Counted from the stretch's first letter, positions 18,647-26,414 are shown. The stretch: DNA of 27,414 bases from an uncultured Clostridium sp. (GCA_900553985.1 USFW01000024.1:1-27414), one strand, 5' to 3'. The notes: generated from the sequence alone by a model not told the origin. A program made the numbers and translations.

Positions 18647-18680
18647 AAAAATTCCGTTCTTAGCGAGAACGGAATTTTTT
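18647..18680 (+). terminator. Rho-independent terminator after recJ
   Basis: ATTCCGTTCT pairs with AGAACGGAAT around the loop TAGCG, followed by a T run. This is the most GC-rich hairpin in the window. The convergent small gene ends inside it: its last codons and stop form part of the stem. Confidence 0.9.
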
Positions 18681-18923
18681 GTAGAGTATTGCAATTAAGT
18701 AATAAATTATTCCAAATAAGGAAATAGAGTAAACAACTTTTCCTTGAATAGAAGGTAACATTCCTTTAGCAAAGAAAAATAATAATACACATAAGATAAG
18801 TGGTAATATTAGTTTTGCATAAGGAATATCCCGAGTTTGTGTGACCTTATTTGGTGATAAGATATTCACAATGAATACAGTAATACAACAAACTACTAAA
18901 AAAGCACAAATTAAAGTGTACAT
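18660..18923 (-). CDS. Small membrane protein of unknown function
   Basis: Family not recognised. It has 87 residues and three hydrophobic segments (residues 3-22, 38-54 and 62-80) with a basic C-terminus KKFRSR. GGAGG is present 10 bases before the ATG on the minus strand, and a good promoter lies further up, so it looks like a real gene. It contains the only in-frame CGG outside the split polysaccharide genes (codon 31, + strand 18831-18833, in TQTRDIPYAK), with no frame change around it. If CGG forced a +1 shift here too, the product would end a few residues later. The last codons lie in the recJ terminator. Confidence 0.6.
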   Translation of the reverse strand: MYTLICAFLVVCCITVFIVNILSPNKVTQTRDIPYAKLILPLILCVLLFFFAKGMLPSIQGKVVYSISLFGIIYYLIAILYKKFRSR

Positions 18924-18984
18924 AAAATAAATCCTCCATAGGCATTTGCCTTGAAACCAAGTTTACGAGTTACTGTTAAATAAT

Positions 18985-19013
18985 ATTATACCATAAAAAT
19001 ATAAAAAAATCAA
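18985..19013 (-). promoter_or_regulatory. Sigma-A-type promoter for the small membrane gene
   Basis: On the minus strand: TTGATT (19008-19013), 17 nt, TATAAT (18985-18990). It leaves a leader of about 55 bases before the ATG at 18923. It overlaps the rel upstream region, so the two divergent genes share this control space. Confidence 0.6.
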
Positions 19014-19026
19014 AGAGGGTGTTGGA

Positions 19027-21222
19027 ATGCAAGAAAATAAAGAAATAAAAATACAAGATGTAATAGCAAAGAGAAAAGAACATTCAAGAAGAGTAGATAC
19101 AAAATTAATAATGAAAGCATATAATTTAGCTAATGAAAAGCATAAGGAACAAAAAAGAGGGTCAGGAGAACCATATATTATACACCCTCTAAATGTTGCA
19201 TATATTTTAGCTGATATAGGACTAGATGACAGTACAATTTGTGCAGCATTATTGCATGATGTTGTAGAAGATACTGATGTAACAGATGCAGATTTAAGAA
19301 AAGAATTTAGTGATGAAATAGCAGATATGGTTGCAGGTGTAACTAAACTTAGTAAAATACAATTTGCGACAGTAGAAGAGCAACAAGTAGAAGATTATAG
19401 AAAAATGTTTCTTGCAATGGGAAAAGATATAAGAGTAATACTTATAAAACTTGCAGATAGACTTCATAATATGAGAACTTTGAAATATTTAAAAAGGGAA
19501 AGACAAATTGCAAATGCAAGAGAAACAAGAGATTTGTATGCACCACTTGCTAATAGACTAGGTATATACTCATTAAAATGGGAATTAGAAGATTTATCCT
19601 TTAAGTATTTAGAACCAGAAGAATATCATGAACTTGTGGAAGGTATAAATAAAAAAAGAGAAGAAAGAACAAAATTTATTGATAAGATAATGGATGATAT
19701 AAGAGTAGCTCTGAAAAAGCAAAAAATAGATGCAGAAGTAACAGGAAGAGCAAAGCACTTATATAGTATATACAGAAAAATGAAAAGAGACAATAAAACC
19801 TTAGATCAAATATACGATTTATTCGCTTTACGAATATTAGTAAATTCAGTAAAAGACTGTTATGCAGCTTTAGGAGTTGTCCATGAGTTATATAGTCCTA
19901 TGCCAGGAAGATTTAAGGATTATATAGCTGTTCCAAAACCCAATATGTATCAATCTATACATACAACACTTTTAGGAGAAAAGGGAACACCATTTGAAGT
20001 ACAAATTCGTACTTGGGAAATGCATAGAATAGCTGAGTTTGGTATAGCTGCACATTGGGCATATAAAGAAGCTAGTTATTTTGGAAGAAAACAATCAGTA
20101 AAAGTAGAAGAGGATAAATTAGCATGGCTAAGAGAAACTTTAGAATGGCAAAAGGAATTACAAGATCCACAAGAGTTTTTAAATACATTAAAAACAGAAT
20201 TATTTGAAGATGAAGTATATGTGTTTACACCCAAAGGAGCAATCAAAGTATTACCTAGAGGTGCAACACCAATTGATTTTGCATATAATATACATGCTGA
20301 AATTGGAAATAAAATGACAGGGTGCAAAATAAACAGTAAAATGATGCCAATAATAACTCCATTAAATAGTGGTGACATAGTAGAAATAATAACTTCTGAA
20401 AATTCAAAAGGACCAAGTAGAGATTGGCTTAAATTTGTAAAAAGCTCAGGGGCAAAAAATAAGATAAAAAGTTGGTTTAAGAAAGCTCAAAAAACGGAAA
20501 ATATAGAAAAGGGAAAAGAATTAATAGAAAAAGAGTTAAAAAGAATTGGATTTACACATTCTGATTTATTTAAACCTGAATATATAGAACCAATGCTAGA
20601 AAAATATAAATATAAGACAATAGAAGAAATGTATGCAGCAGTTGGTTTTGGAGCAAATTCATCAGTAAAAGTAATTGCAAGAATGTTACAAGAATATAGA
20701 AAAGAACATCAAGAAGAAGATATTGAACAAAAACTAGAAGAACTAAAAAAAGCAAAACAAAGAAAAGTAAAACCGTCAAATTCAGGAATTATAGTAAAAG
20801 GAATAGATAATTGCTTAGTAAAACTTTCTAAATGTTGTAATCCACTACCAGGAGACGAGATAGTAGGATATATCACAAAAGGAAGAGGCGTGTCAGTACA
20901 TCGCAAAGACTGTATAAATGTAAAAGATTTGATATCAGAAGAAAATAGAATGATAGATGTTGAGTGGTATGAAGAAGAAAAGGCATCATATCAAGCAGAA
21001 GTAGAAGTATTTTCAAACGATAGAACAGGTTTATTAGTAGATATTTTAAAAGAACTAGGAACAACAAAAGCTAATATATTAGGAGTAAATACAAAAACTA
21101 CAAAGGAGAGAATTGCAATAATTAATATAACACTAGAACTAGAAAATTTGACAGAATTAAATAAAGTTTTAAGAGCAATAAGAAAAGTAGATAGTGTATA
21201 TGAAGTAAAAAGAAAAAAATAA
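19027..21222 (+). CDS. rel: Bifunctional (p)ppGpp synthetase/hydrolase, Rel/SpoT family
   Basis: Makes and degrades the stringent-response alarmones. It is 731 residues in the long-form layout. The HD hydrolase domain has ALLHDVVEDTDVT, so the HDxxED site is intact, and LADRLHNMRTL. The synthetase domain has GRAKHLYSIYRKM, IYDLFALRILV, GRFKDYIAVPKPNMYQSIHT and the EVQIRTWEMH motif; RFKD is the form seen in bifunctional enzymes. A TGS domain follows (VYVFTPKGAIKVLPRGATPI), then the conserved CCNPLPGDEIVGY cysteine region and a C-terminal ACT domain (VEVFSNDRTGLLVDILKEL). GAGGGTG precedes the ATG. Confidence 0.96.
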   Translation: MQENKEIKIQDVIAKRKEHSRRVDTKLIMKAYNLANEKHKEQKRGSGEPYIIHPLNVAYILADIGLDDSTICAALLHDVVEDTDVTDADLRKEFSDEIADMVAGVTKLSKIQFATVEEQQVEDYRKMFLAMGKDIRVILIKLADRLHNMRTLKYLKRERQIANARETRDLYAPLANRLGIYSLKWELEDLSFKYLEPEEYHELVEGINKKREERTKFIDKIMDDIRVALKKQKIDAEVTGRAKHLYSIYRKMKRDNKTLDQIYDLFALRILVNSVKDCYAALGVVHELYSPMPGRFKDYIAVPKPNMYQSIHTTLLGEKGTPFEVQIRTWEMHRIAEFGIAAHWAYKEASYFGRKQSVKVEEDKLAWLRETLEWQKELQDPQEFLNTLKTELFEDEVYVFTPKGAIKVLPRGATPIDFAYNIHAEIGNKMTGCKINSKMMPIITPLNSGDIVEIITSENSKGPSRDWLKFVKSSGAKNKIKSWFKKAQKTENIEKGKELIEKELKRIGFTHSDLFKPEYIEPMLEKYKYKTIEEMYAAVGFGANSSVKVIARMLQEYRKEHQEEDIEQKLEELKKAKQRKVKPSNSGIIVKGIDNCLVKLSKCCNPLPGDEIVGYITKGRGVSVHRKDCINVKDLISEENRMIDVEWYEEEKASYQAEVEVFSNDRTGLLVDILKELGTTKANILGVNTKTTKERIAIINITLELENLTELNKVLRAIRKVDSVYEVKRKK

Positions 21223-21445
21223 AATTTAAAAAGAAAAAAGTACAATTTATTAAATAAATATAAAAAAGGTAAAAAATTGAATATAAAATAAAAAAGCAAG
21301 AGAATAAAGTAACAAAATATAGGTAACAAAACGAAATTTGCAAATAACTTGAAAAAATAAAAGATATGTAGGAAAGAACTAAAATCAAACAAAAAAGTAA
21401 GAAAAACTAAAGTAAAGAATAAAAAGGAAAGAGTGAAAAAGAAAA

Positions 21446-22093
21446 ATGATTTTAAAAGAACTAAAGATTAAAACTTGGGTAGGAGATCCAACTAATTGTT
21501 ACATAATATTTGATGAAGAAAGTAAAGAAACAATGGTAATAGATCCAGCAGGAGAAGTACAAAAAATTGAAGAACTTATTAAAATTTTGGGTGGCAATTT
21601 AAAATACATATACTTAACCCATTGTCATGGTGATCATATAGTAGGTGTATCAGAATTGCAGAAAAGATGTGGAGGAAAAATATTAATACACAGATTTGAT
21701 AGTGAAGGACTTAATGATCCAAATATTAACTTATCGAGAATAATAGATATTCCAGAGATAAAATTAGAAGCAGATTCAAGAATAGATGATGAAGATTTAT
21801 TACACTTGGGAAACTTACAATTTAAAGTGATTCATACACCAGGTCATACAAAAGGTTCAACAAGTCTATATTGTGAAAAAGAAGAATGTCTATTTTCAGG
21901 AGATACAATATTTAAAGGAACTTGGGGAAGAACAGATTTACCAACATCAAGTATAGAAGAAATAATGGACTCAATAACTAATAAGTTATTAAACTTACCA
22001 GAAAATACAATAGTATATCCAGGACATGGAAGAGCAACAATGTTAAAAGATGAAAAGCCAATTTACTTAGAATTAAAACCAAACAGTTGGTAA
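21446..22093 (+). CDS. Metallo-beta-lactamase-fold hydrolase (glyoxalase II-like)
   Basis: Two-metal hydrolase, probably acting on thioesters or similar small substrates; the substrate cannot be told from sequence. It is 215 residues. Metal motifs are LTHCHGDHIVG, VIHTPGHTKGS, LFSGDTIFKGTWGRTD and VYPGHGRAT, in the standard order and spacing. This is the short YcbL/GloB-like form without the long C-terminal glyoxalase II domain. It follows rel after a 223-base A-rich gap with no hairpin I trust. In many Bacillota the same gene order (rel, dtd, MBL hydrolase, hisS) is seen, here without dtd. Confidence 0.92.
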   Translation: MILKELKIKTWVGDPTNCYIIFDEESKETMVIDPAGEVQKIEELIKILGGNLKYIYLTHCHGDHIVGVSELQKRCGGKILIHRFDSEGLNDPNINLSRIIDIPEIKLEADSRIDDEDLLHLGNLQFKVIHTPGHTKGSTSLYCEKEECLFSGDTIFKGTWGRTDLPTSSIEEIMDSITNKLLNLPENTIVYPGHGRATMLKDEKPIYLELKPNSW

Positions 22094-22105
22094 TTTTTTG
22101 GGGAA

Positions 22106-22237
22106 GATGATTTTGGGGTCGGAGACAAAAATCATCTCAGAATTTTAAGTGGGAATTTGGAAAATATAAAGATTTTAAAATAAGATAAAAGTGATTTTGG
22201 AAGACAATGATTTTTGTCTCCGACCCCAAAATCACTT
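22106..22237. repeat. REP-like inverted repeat upstream of hisS
   Basis: A perfect 28-bp inverted repeat (22108-22135 and 22207-22234) is separated by 71 bases. The core is GGGGTCGGAGAC / GTCTCCGACCCC, strikingly GC-rich for this genome. The left arm also folds on itself (GATGATTTT / AAAATCATC). The right arm can instead pair with an adjacent sequence (AAGTGATTTTGG at 22189-22200 with 22226-22237). It resembles the GGGG-type palindromes spread by REP-associated Y1 transposases, but no transposase is nearby. Confidence 0.8.
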
Positions 22238-22256
22238 TAGAATAGGATGTGATATA

Positions 22257-23573
22257 ATGAATAAAATAGAGCCAAGAACTTTAGCAGGATTTATGGAATT
22301 ATTACCAAATGAACAAATATTATTTAATCAAATTAAGGAAACGATAGAAAAAACTTATAAAAAATTTGGTTTTTTACCAATAGATACTCCAGTAGTAGAA
22401 TTAGCTGAAATATTATTAGCAAAAGCAGGAGGAGAGACAGAAAAACAAATATATAGATTTCAAAAAGGTGATACAGATTTAGCTTTAAGATTTGACTTAA
22501 CAGTACCACTAGCTAAATATGTTGCAAAAAATTATGGGAATTTAAGCTTTCCTTTTAGAAGATATCAAATTGGAAAAGTTTATAGAGGTGAAAGAGCACA
22601 AAAAGGAAGGTATAGAGAATTTTATCAATGTGATATAGATATAATTGGAGATGGAAAATTAGGTTTAATAAATGATGCAGAAATTCCAAGTATTATTTAT
22701 ACAATATTTAGAGATTTAGGATTTAAAGATTTTACAATAAGAATCAATAATAGAAGAATTTTAAATGGGATTTTTGAAAGTATAAATCAAAAAGAAAATT
22801 CAGAAGAAATACTAAGAATAATTGATAAAATAGAAAAAATAGGAAAAAATAGTGTAATAGAAGAATTTGAGAAAATAGGTTTAAACGAAGAGCAAATACA
22901 AAAAATAATTGATTTTATAGAAATTCAAGGGACATCAGATGAAAAAATAGAAAAACTTGAAGGCTTAGGTATACAAAATGAAATTTTTAATCAAGGTATA
23001 AGAGAGTTAAAGACGGTAATAGAAAATGTAAGATTATTTGGAGTACCAGAAGAAAATTTTAATGTAGATTTAACCATTGCAAGAGGCTTAGACTATTATA
23101 CAGGAACAGTATATGAAACATTTTTAAATGAATATAGAGAATTAGGAAGTGTTTGTTCTGGAGGAAGATATGAAAATCTAGCAGAATATTATACTAACAA
23201 AAACTTACCTGGAGTTGGTGTTTCAATAGGTTTAACAAGGCTATTTTCAAAGCTAAATGAGTTAAATATAATAAAAGCAGACAAAAAGTCAGTTGCTGAA
23301 ATATTAATAATTCCTATGGTAGAAGATTTAAAAGAGCCAATAAAACTTGCAACAAAGCTTAGAAATGCTGGAATAAATACAGAAATATATTTGAATGAAA
23401 AGAAAATAAAAGCAAAATTTAAATATGCAGATAAATTGGAAATTCCATATGTAATAGTTATAGGAGAAGATGAAATAAAGGAAAATGTAGTTACAATTAA
23501 GAATATGAAAACAGGAGAAGAAGTAAAAGCTTCCAATAATGAAATTGATATAATAAAGAAAATAGAAGAATAA
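22257..23573 (+). CDS. hisS: Histidyl-tRNA synthetase
   Basis: Charges tRNA-His. It is 438 residues from ATG 22257 (AGGA nine bases upstream). An in-frame ATT/ATG-less extension to 22191 runs through the REP-like repeat and is unlikely to be translated. Class II motifs: motif 2 region YRGERAQKGRYREFYQCDID, the histidine-specific RGLDYYTGTVYE and motif 3 GVGVSIGLTRLFSKL. The C-terminal anticodon-binding domain is complete (EILIIPMVEDL, then YVIVIGEDEIKENVVTIKN), which favours HisS over the regulatory paralogue HisZ. No T-box sequence is seen upstream. Confidence 0.95.
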   Translation: MNKIEPRTLAGFMELLPNEQILFNQIKETIEKTYKKFGFLPIDTPVVELAEILLAKAGGETEKQIYRFQKGDTDLALRFDLTVPLAKYVAKNYGNLSFPFRRYQIGKVYRGERAQKGRYREFYQCDIDIIGDGKLGLINDAEIPSIIYTIFRDLGFKDFTIRINNRRILNGIFESINQKENSEEILRIIDKIEKIGKNSVIEEFEKIGLNEEQIQKIIDFIEIQGTSDEKIEKLEGLGIQNEIFNQGIRELKTVIENVRLFGVPEENFNVDLTIARGLDYYTGTVYETFLNEYRELGSVCSGGRYENLAEYYTNKNLPGVGVSIGLTRLFSKLNELNIIKADKKSVAEILIIPMVEDLKEPIKLATKLRNAGINTEIYLNEKKIKAKFKYADKLEIPYVIVIGEDEIKENVVTIKNMKTGEEVKASNNEIDIIKKIEE

Positions 23574-23631
23574 ATGATAATAATTTAGACTATAAAATAT
23601 TAATTTTAATTAATGTAATATAAATGAAATA

Positions 23632-23714
23632 CAGGACTAAATCATGAAATTTTAAAAAAAGTCTGCTAGTCGTTGATATTAAATGGTTAGCAGACTTAAA
23701 TTTGTTAAAAATTT
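23632..23714. repeat. Left terminal inverted repeat of the IS
   Basis: Matches the reverse complement of 24971-25054 with a few substitutions and one or two indels in an A run. It contains a stem AGTCTGCTA / TAGCAGACT (23660-23697). On the minus strand this stem is followed by a run of seven T, so it reads as a terminator pointing out of the element. Confidence 0.88.
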
Positions 23715-24939
23715 AACTTTTTCTTATGTAATATATAAAATATGTTATGTATTTCTTCTTCTGCTCCCAAACTTACTAAAAATCTGATTTTCTTTAAACT
23801 TCTATTATAATCTTCTTTTACTAAATTTAATATATTTAGTGCAAATTTTTTTATTATTTGTAAATTAAATAATTCTTTTTTATTTACTGTCTGATTTTTA
23901 TCACATTTAAACGTATAATCCATCTGCCAATGTAACTTATTTTCTACTTCCCAATGACTTCTAATTGCTTCTGAAAATGTTTCTATATCTCTTAATAAAC
24001 TTGATATATAGTATCTTTTTTCTATCACCTTTTTTCCATTTAGCTTTTCTATTGTCTTTCTTACCATTCCTATACTTCGTAATTTTTCCCATTTTTCTTT
24101 CTCAAAATACCATTTTACTTTTTCTGTTTGATAATATTCGTATGTTATTATTTGATTATGGCTTTTTTCTCTTGTAAGACTATAACTTCCCTCATATCCT
24201 GATTCTATAACTAATAACTTATCTTCATCAAAATAATCTTGTACATCAGTATAAAAATTTCCTTGATTTCCCTTTAAGGCTACACAATAATCTCCTCCTT
24301 TTTCTATTACTGCCTTTACATTCTCTTTTTGGGTATTTAATGCATCCCATGTACATATTACACCTTTTAAATTTAATCTTTCTATTAATTTTGGGATTGC
24401 TGTTATTTCATTTGTTTTTTCTTCTATCATTTCTTGTTCTACACATATTCCATATTTACTTGAAAATACGTTTAATACATTTAATGGCTTTATTTCTCCA
24501 TCTTTTCTTGAACTTCCTCTTTCTATTTTTCCATCAAAATGATACATTTCTTTTTATTTGCTTCTGTTAATATATTTGAAAATTCTACACATATTTTATT
24601 AATTTCATTTGGTTCTAATAATGAAATTACTCTTTCATATGTTTGGGCTGATGGAATTCCTCCTGTTAACAACAAAAAGTTTCTTAACCATTCTTTATTT
24701 TTTACGGCAAACATTTCTATTTCTTCCCATTCATTGCAATTAGATATTACCGCTAACAGTGCCACACATACTATATCCCATATTTTATATTTGCACTTTC
24801 TTTTCATTCTTTTATCTGTTAGACTTTTGGCTTGATTTTTTAGATGTTTTAATTCTTTTATACTTAATTTTTTCATATCAAATTTCTCACAATTTATTTT
24901 ATTTTTTATATTTTCTGTTTTCATTTGTTTAATCACCAA
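23705..24939 (-). pseudogene. ISAs1-family transposase, split in two frames
   Basis: DDE transposase. The N-terminal part (24523-24939) carries the ISAs1-associated domain: IWDVCV-like start IWDIVCVALLAVISNCNEW, then LTGGIPSAQTYERVISLL. The catalytic part (23705-24547) has the first Asp in FDGKIERGSS, EITAIPKLIERLNLKGVI, the second Asp in CTWDALNTQKE, KGGDYCVALKGNQG, and the Glu in SHWEVENKLHWQMD. A -1 change of frame near the overlap (24523-24547) would join them. A minus-strand TAAAAAG lies there (24550-24556), but in frame only the A-site codon could re-pair after slipping. The family is normally a single ORF, so a one-base indel is as likely as programmed shifting. Confidence 0.85.
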
Positions 24940-24970
24940 AGATATTTTAATAAATTATCTCTAAAAAATC

Positions 24971-25054
24971 AAATTTTTAGCAAATTCAAGTCTGCTAACC
25001 ATTTAATATCAACGATTAGCAGACTTTTTTAAAATTTTTCATAATTTAGTCCTG
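24971..25054. repeat. Right terminal inverted repeat of the IS
   Basis: Mirror copy of the left end. The hairpin AAGTCTGCTAA / TTAGCAGACTT (24988-25026) is followed on the plus strand by a T run, again an outward-facing terminator-like structure. Confidence 0.88.
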
Positions 25055-25235
25055 AAAAGTCAAATTTTAAAAATATAGTAGTATAGAGACTTTGCGGTTT
25101 TTAAAACAAAAACAATAAACCTTGAAAGTGTTGAAAATACTGGAGTGCGAAAAAATATTAAAAATAAGTTTTAAAAACTTTAATTTTCTAAGAAAAAATT
25201 TTTCATTCGTCATTACTGCAGTTGCAGAACAAAAT
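25055..25235. other. Gene-free AT-rich stretch right of the IS
   Basis: No ORF with coding character, RNA gene or repeat that I can support, and no obvious continuation of the sequence left of the IS. Together with the promoter and leader that follow it makes a 356-base stretch without a gene (25055-25410). A short palindrome CTGCAGTTGCAG lies at 25217-25228, close to the -35 box. Confidence 0.5.
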
Positions 25236-25264
25236 TTGCAATTTAACATAAAATGTGTTATAAT
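25236..25264 (+). promoter_or_regulatory. Sigma-A-type promoter for the GC-rich small gene
   Basis: TTGCAA (25236-25241), exactly 17 nt, TATAAT (25259-25264). A leader of about 140 bases then runs to the ATG at 25411. It holds possible weak stems but no riboswitch class I recognise. Confidence 0.75.
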
Positions 25265-25410
25265 AAAAATGTACAAAGTTTTTCTTTGAAATTGAGAATA
25301 TTTTCTCGATTGGTTTGTTACCTTATTGGTAGAAAAAACATCAGGAGAATCTCATTGAAGGGAAAAAATAGTAAAAAAACATTTAAAACAATTTTCAGGA
25401 GGATTTTACT

Positions 25411-25803
25411 ATGAAAGCATTTGAAACACGGAAAGCATCTGTTCAGCCACAGTATGAGTCTGCAATGAAGGACATCGAGCAGGCAATGGGTTGGGGTTGG
25501 AAAAGCGCCCATGTAGGTCATGGAACCTTATACCCCGAAGTTGCAGAAATGTTGGCAAAGGACGGTTTCAACGTCAAAATCGTTAAAAGAGCCGACGACT
25601 GTATGTCTTACAATGAGGTTTCATGGGAGAATTCCGAAGAAGGCAAGGAAGGTATCATTACACACGTGGATGAAACCCAGCCTAAACCTAAATGCAATCA
25701 GAATTTTTACGGAATTCTGATGGATATTTTCGGAGTTAAGCCTGAAGGAGATGATGAAGACTCTCCCGAAGAAACCGAAACAGATTCTGAAACAGAAGAA
25801 TAA
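25411..25803 (+). CDS. Small acidic protein of unknown function, foreign composition
   Basis: I do not recognise a function. It has 130 residues, a globular N-terminal part (ETRKASVQPQYESAMKDIEQ, then GWGWKSAHVGHGTLYPEVAE and FNVKIVKRADDCMSYNEVSW) and a very acidic tail (EGDDEDSPEETETDSETEE). No signal peptide or membrane segment. The AGGAGG is ideal. Base composition is about half G+C against roughly a quarter for the rest. It uses CGG as an ordinary in-frame codon (25429-25431, Arg in ETRKA), which the main genome avoids. A terminator follows. So it comes from another genetic background, either by transfer or by an assembly join. Confidence 0.8.
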   Translation: MKAFETRKASVQPQYESAMKDIEQAMGWGWKSAHVGHGTLYPEVAEMLAKDGFNVKIVKRADDCMSYNEVSWENSEEGKEGIITHVDETQPKPKCNQNFYGILMDIFGVKPEGDDEDSPEETETDSETEE

Positions 25804-25827
25804 GGCGAACACAATGTGAAACTCTTG

Positions 25828-25860
25828 GAGATGACTGGTATTACACTGGTCATCTCTTTT
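25828..25860 (+). terminator. Rho-independent terminator after the small acidic gene
   Basis: GAGATGAC (25828-25835) pairs with GTCATCTC (25849-25856) around a 13-base loop, followed by four T. It closes a promoter-gene-terminator cassette. The resolvase stop on the other strand lies at its edge. Confidence 0.8.
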
Positions 25861-26414
25861 CATGTATTAGAATTTACTAATCTATACAAACTTGTTTTTG
25901 ATATACCAATAGCAGTTATAATATCATTTATAGAATAGTCATTTGAATTATACATATTTAGTATGGTTTCTTTTTTATCATTGAATTTATTAGGGCGCCC
26001 AAGTTTAGTCCCACGATTTTTGGCAGATACTAACCCTTCTTTTGTTCTTTCAGCAGTCAAGTCCCTTTCAAATTGTGATAACCCAGCCAATATTGTAAAC
26101 AACAATTTGCCTTGTGGTGTTGTAGTATCAAGCCAACTTTCCTTTAAAGACTTAATGCCAGCCCCTTTACTTTCTATTGCAGAAACAATATCAAACAAGT
26201 CTTTTGTACTACGAGATAAACGAGTTAAATCAGTAACAATAACAACATCGTCCTTTCTTAACATATCTAGCATTTTATTCAATTCTATTCTTTCCTTTTT
26301 AGTACCAGTAACCTTTTCTGCAAAAATTCTTTCCACACCACATTCGTTTAGCAAATCCGTTTGTCTATCTAACTTTTGGTCTTGGGTTGAAACCCTTTTG
26401 TATCCTATTAACAT
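25860..26414 (-). CDS. Serine recombinase, resolvase/invertase type
   Basis: Small serine recombinase that resolves cointegrates or inverts DNA. It is 184 residues. The catalytic serine is in GYKRVSTQDQKLDRQ (about residue 9). Further catalytic-domain motifs are VIVTDLTRLSRSTKDLFD, TPQGKLLFTILAGLSQFERD and AERTKEGLVSAKNRGTKLGR. A C-terminal helix-turn-helix follows (SINDIITAIGISKTSLYRLV). It resembles the Tn917/Tn552 resolvases of Gram-positive elements. GGGGGTAG lies before the ATG on the minus strand. No partner transposase is visible. Upstream repeats could be its res site. Confidence 0.93.
   Translation of the reverse strand: MLIGYKRVSTQDQKLDRQTDLLNECGVERIFAEKVTGTKKERIELNKMLDMLRKDDVVIVTDLTRLSRSTKDLFDIVSAIESKGAGIKSLKESWLDTTTPQGKLLFTILAGLSQFERDLTAERTKEGLVSAKNRGTKLGRPNKFNDKKETILNMYNSNDYSINDIITAIGISKTSLYRLVNSNT

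Larger units (their letters stand above)
23632..25054. mobile_element. ISAs1-family insertion sequence
   Basis: 1423 bp bounded by near-perfect inverted ends starting CAGGACTAAAT, each about 83 bp. It contains one transposase gene in two frames on the minus strand. Length, the CAGG terminus and the transposase type fit ISAs1. The 8-10 bp target duplication expected for this family is not visible: the left flank ends AATGAAATA and the right flank begins AAAAGTCAAA. Confidence 0.9.

Noticed and set aside
21223..21445. A small gene in the A-rich gap between rel and the MBL hydrolase
   Set aside because: Strong purine bias on one strand but only short frames, without a ribosome site matched to a start.
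22094..22256. T-box leader for hisS
   Set aside because: No T-box consensus (AGGGTGG-like) and no specifier-loop layout; the structure present is a perfect inverted repeat of REP type.
1..23573. Alternative code with TGA as tryptophan
   Set aside because: Several genes end at TGA in the right place (1111-1113, 2247-2249, 10146-10148) and tryptophan is TGG throughout.
1..23573. CGG simply reassigned to another amino acid (for example Trp or Gln)
   Set aside because: Reassignment would keep the frame; at all four sites the downstream homology is in the +1 frame, so a three-base reading cannot work.
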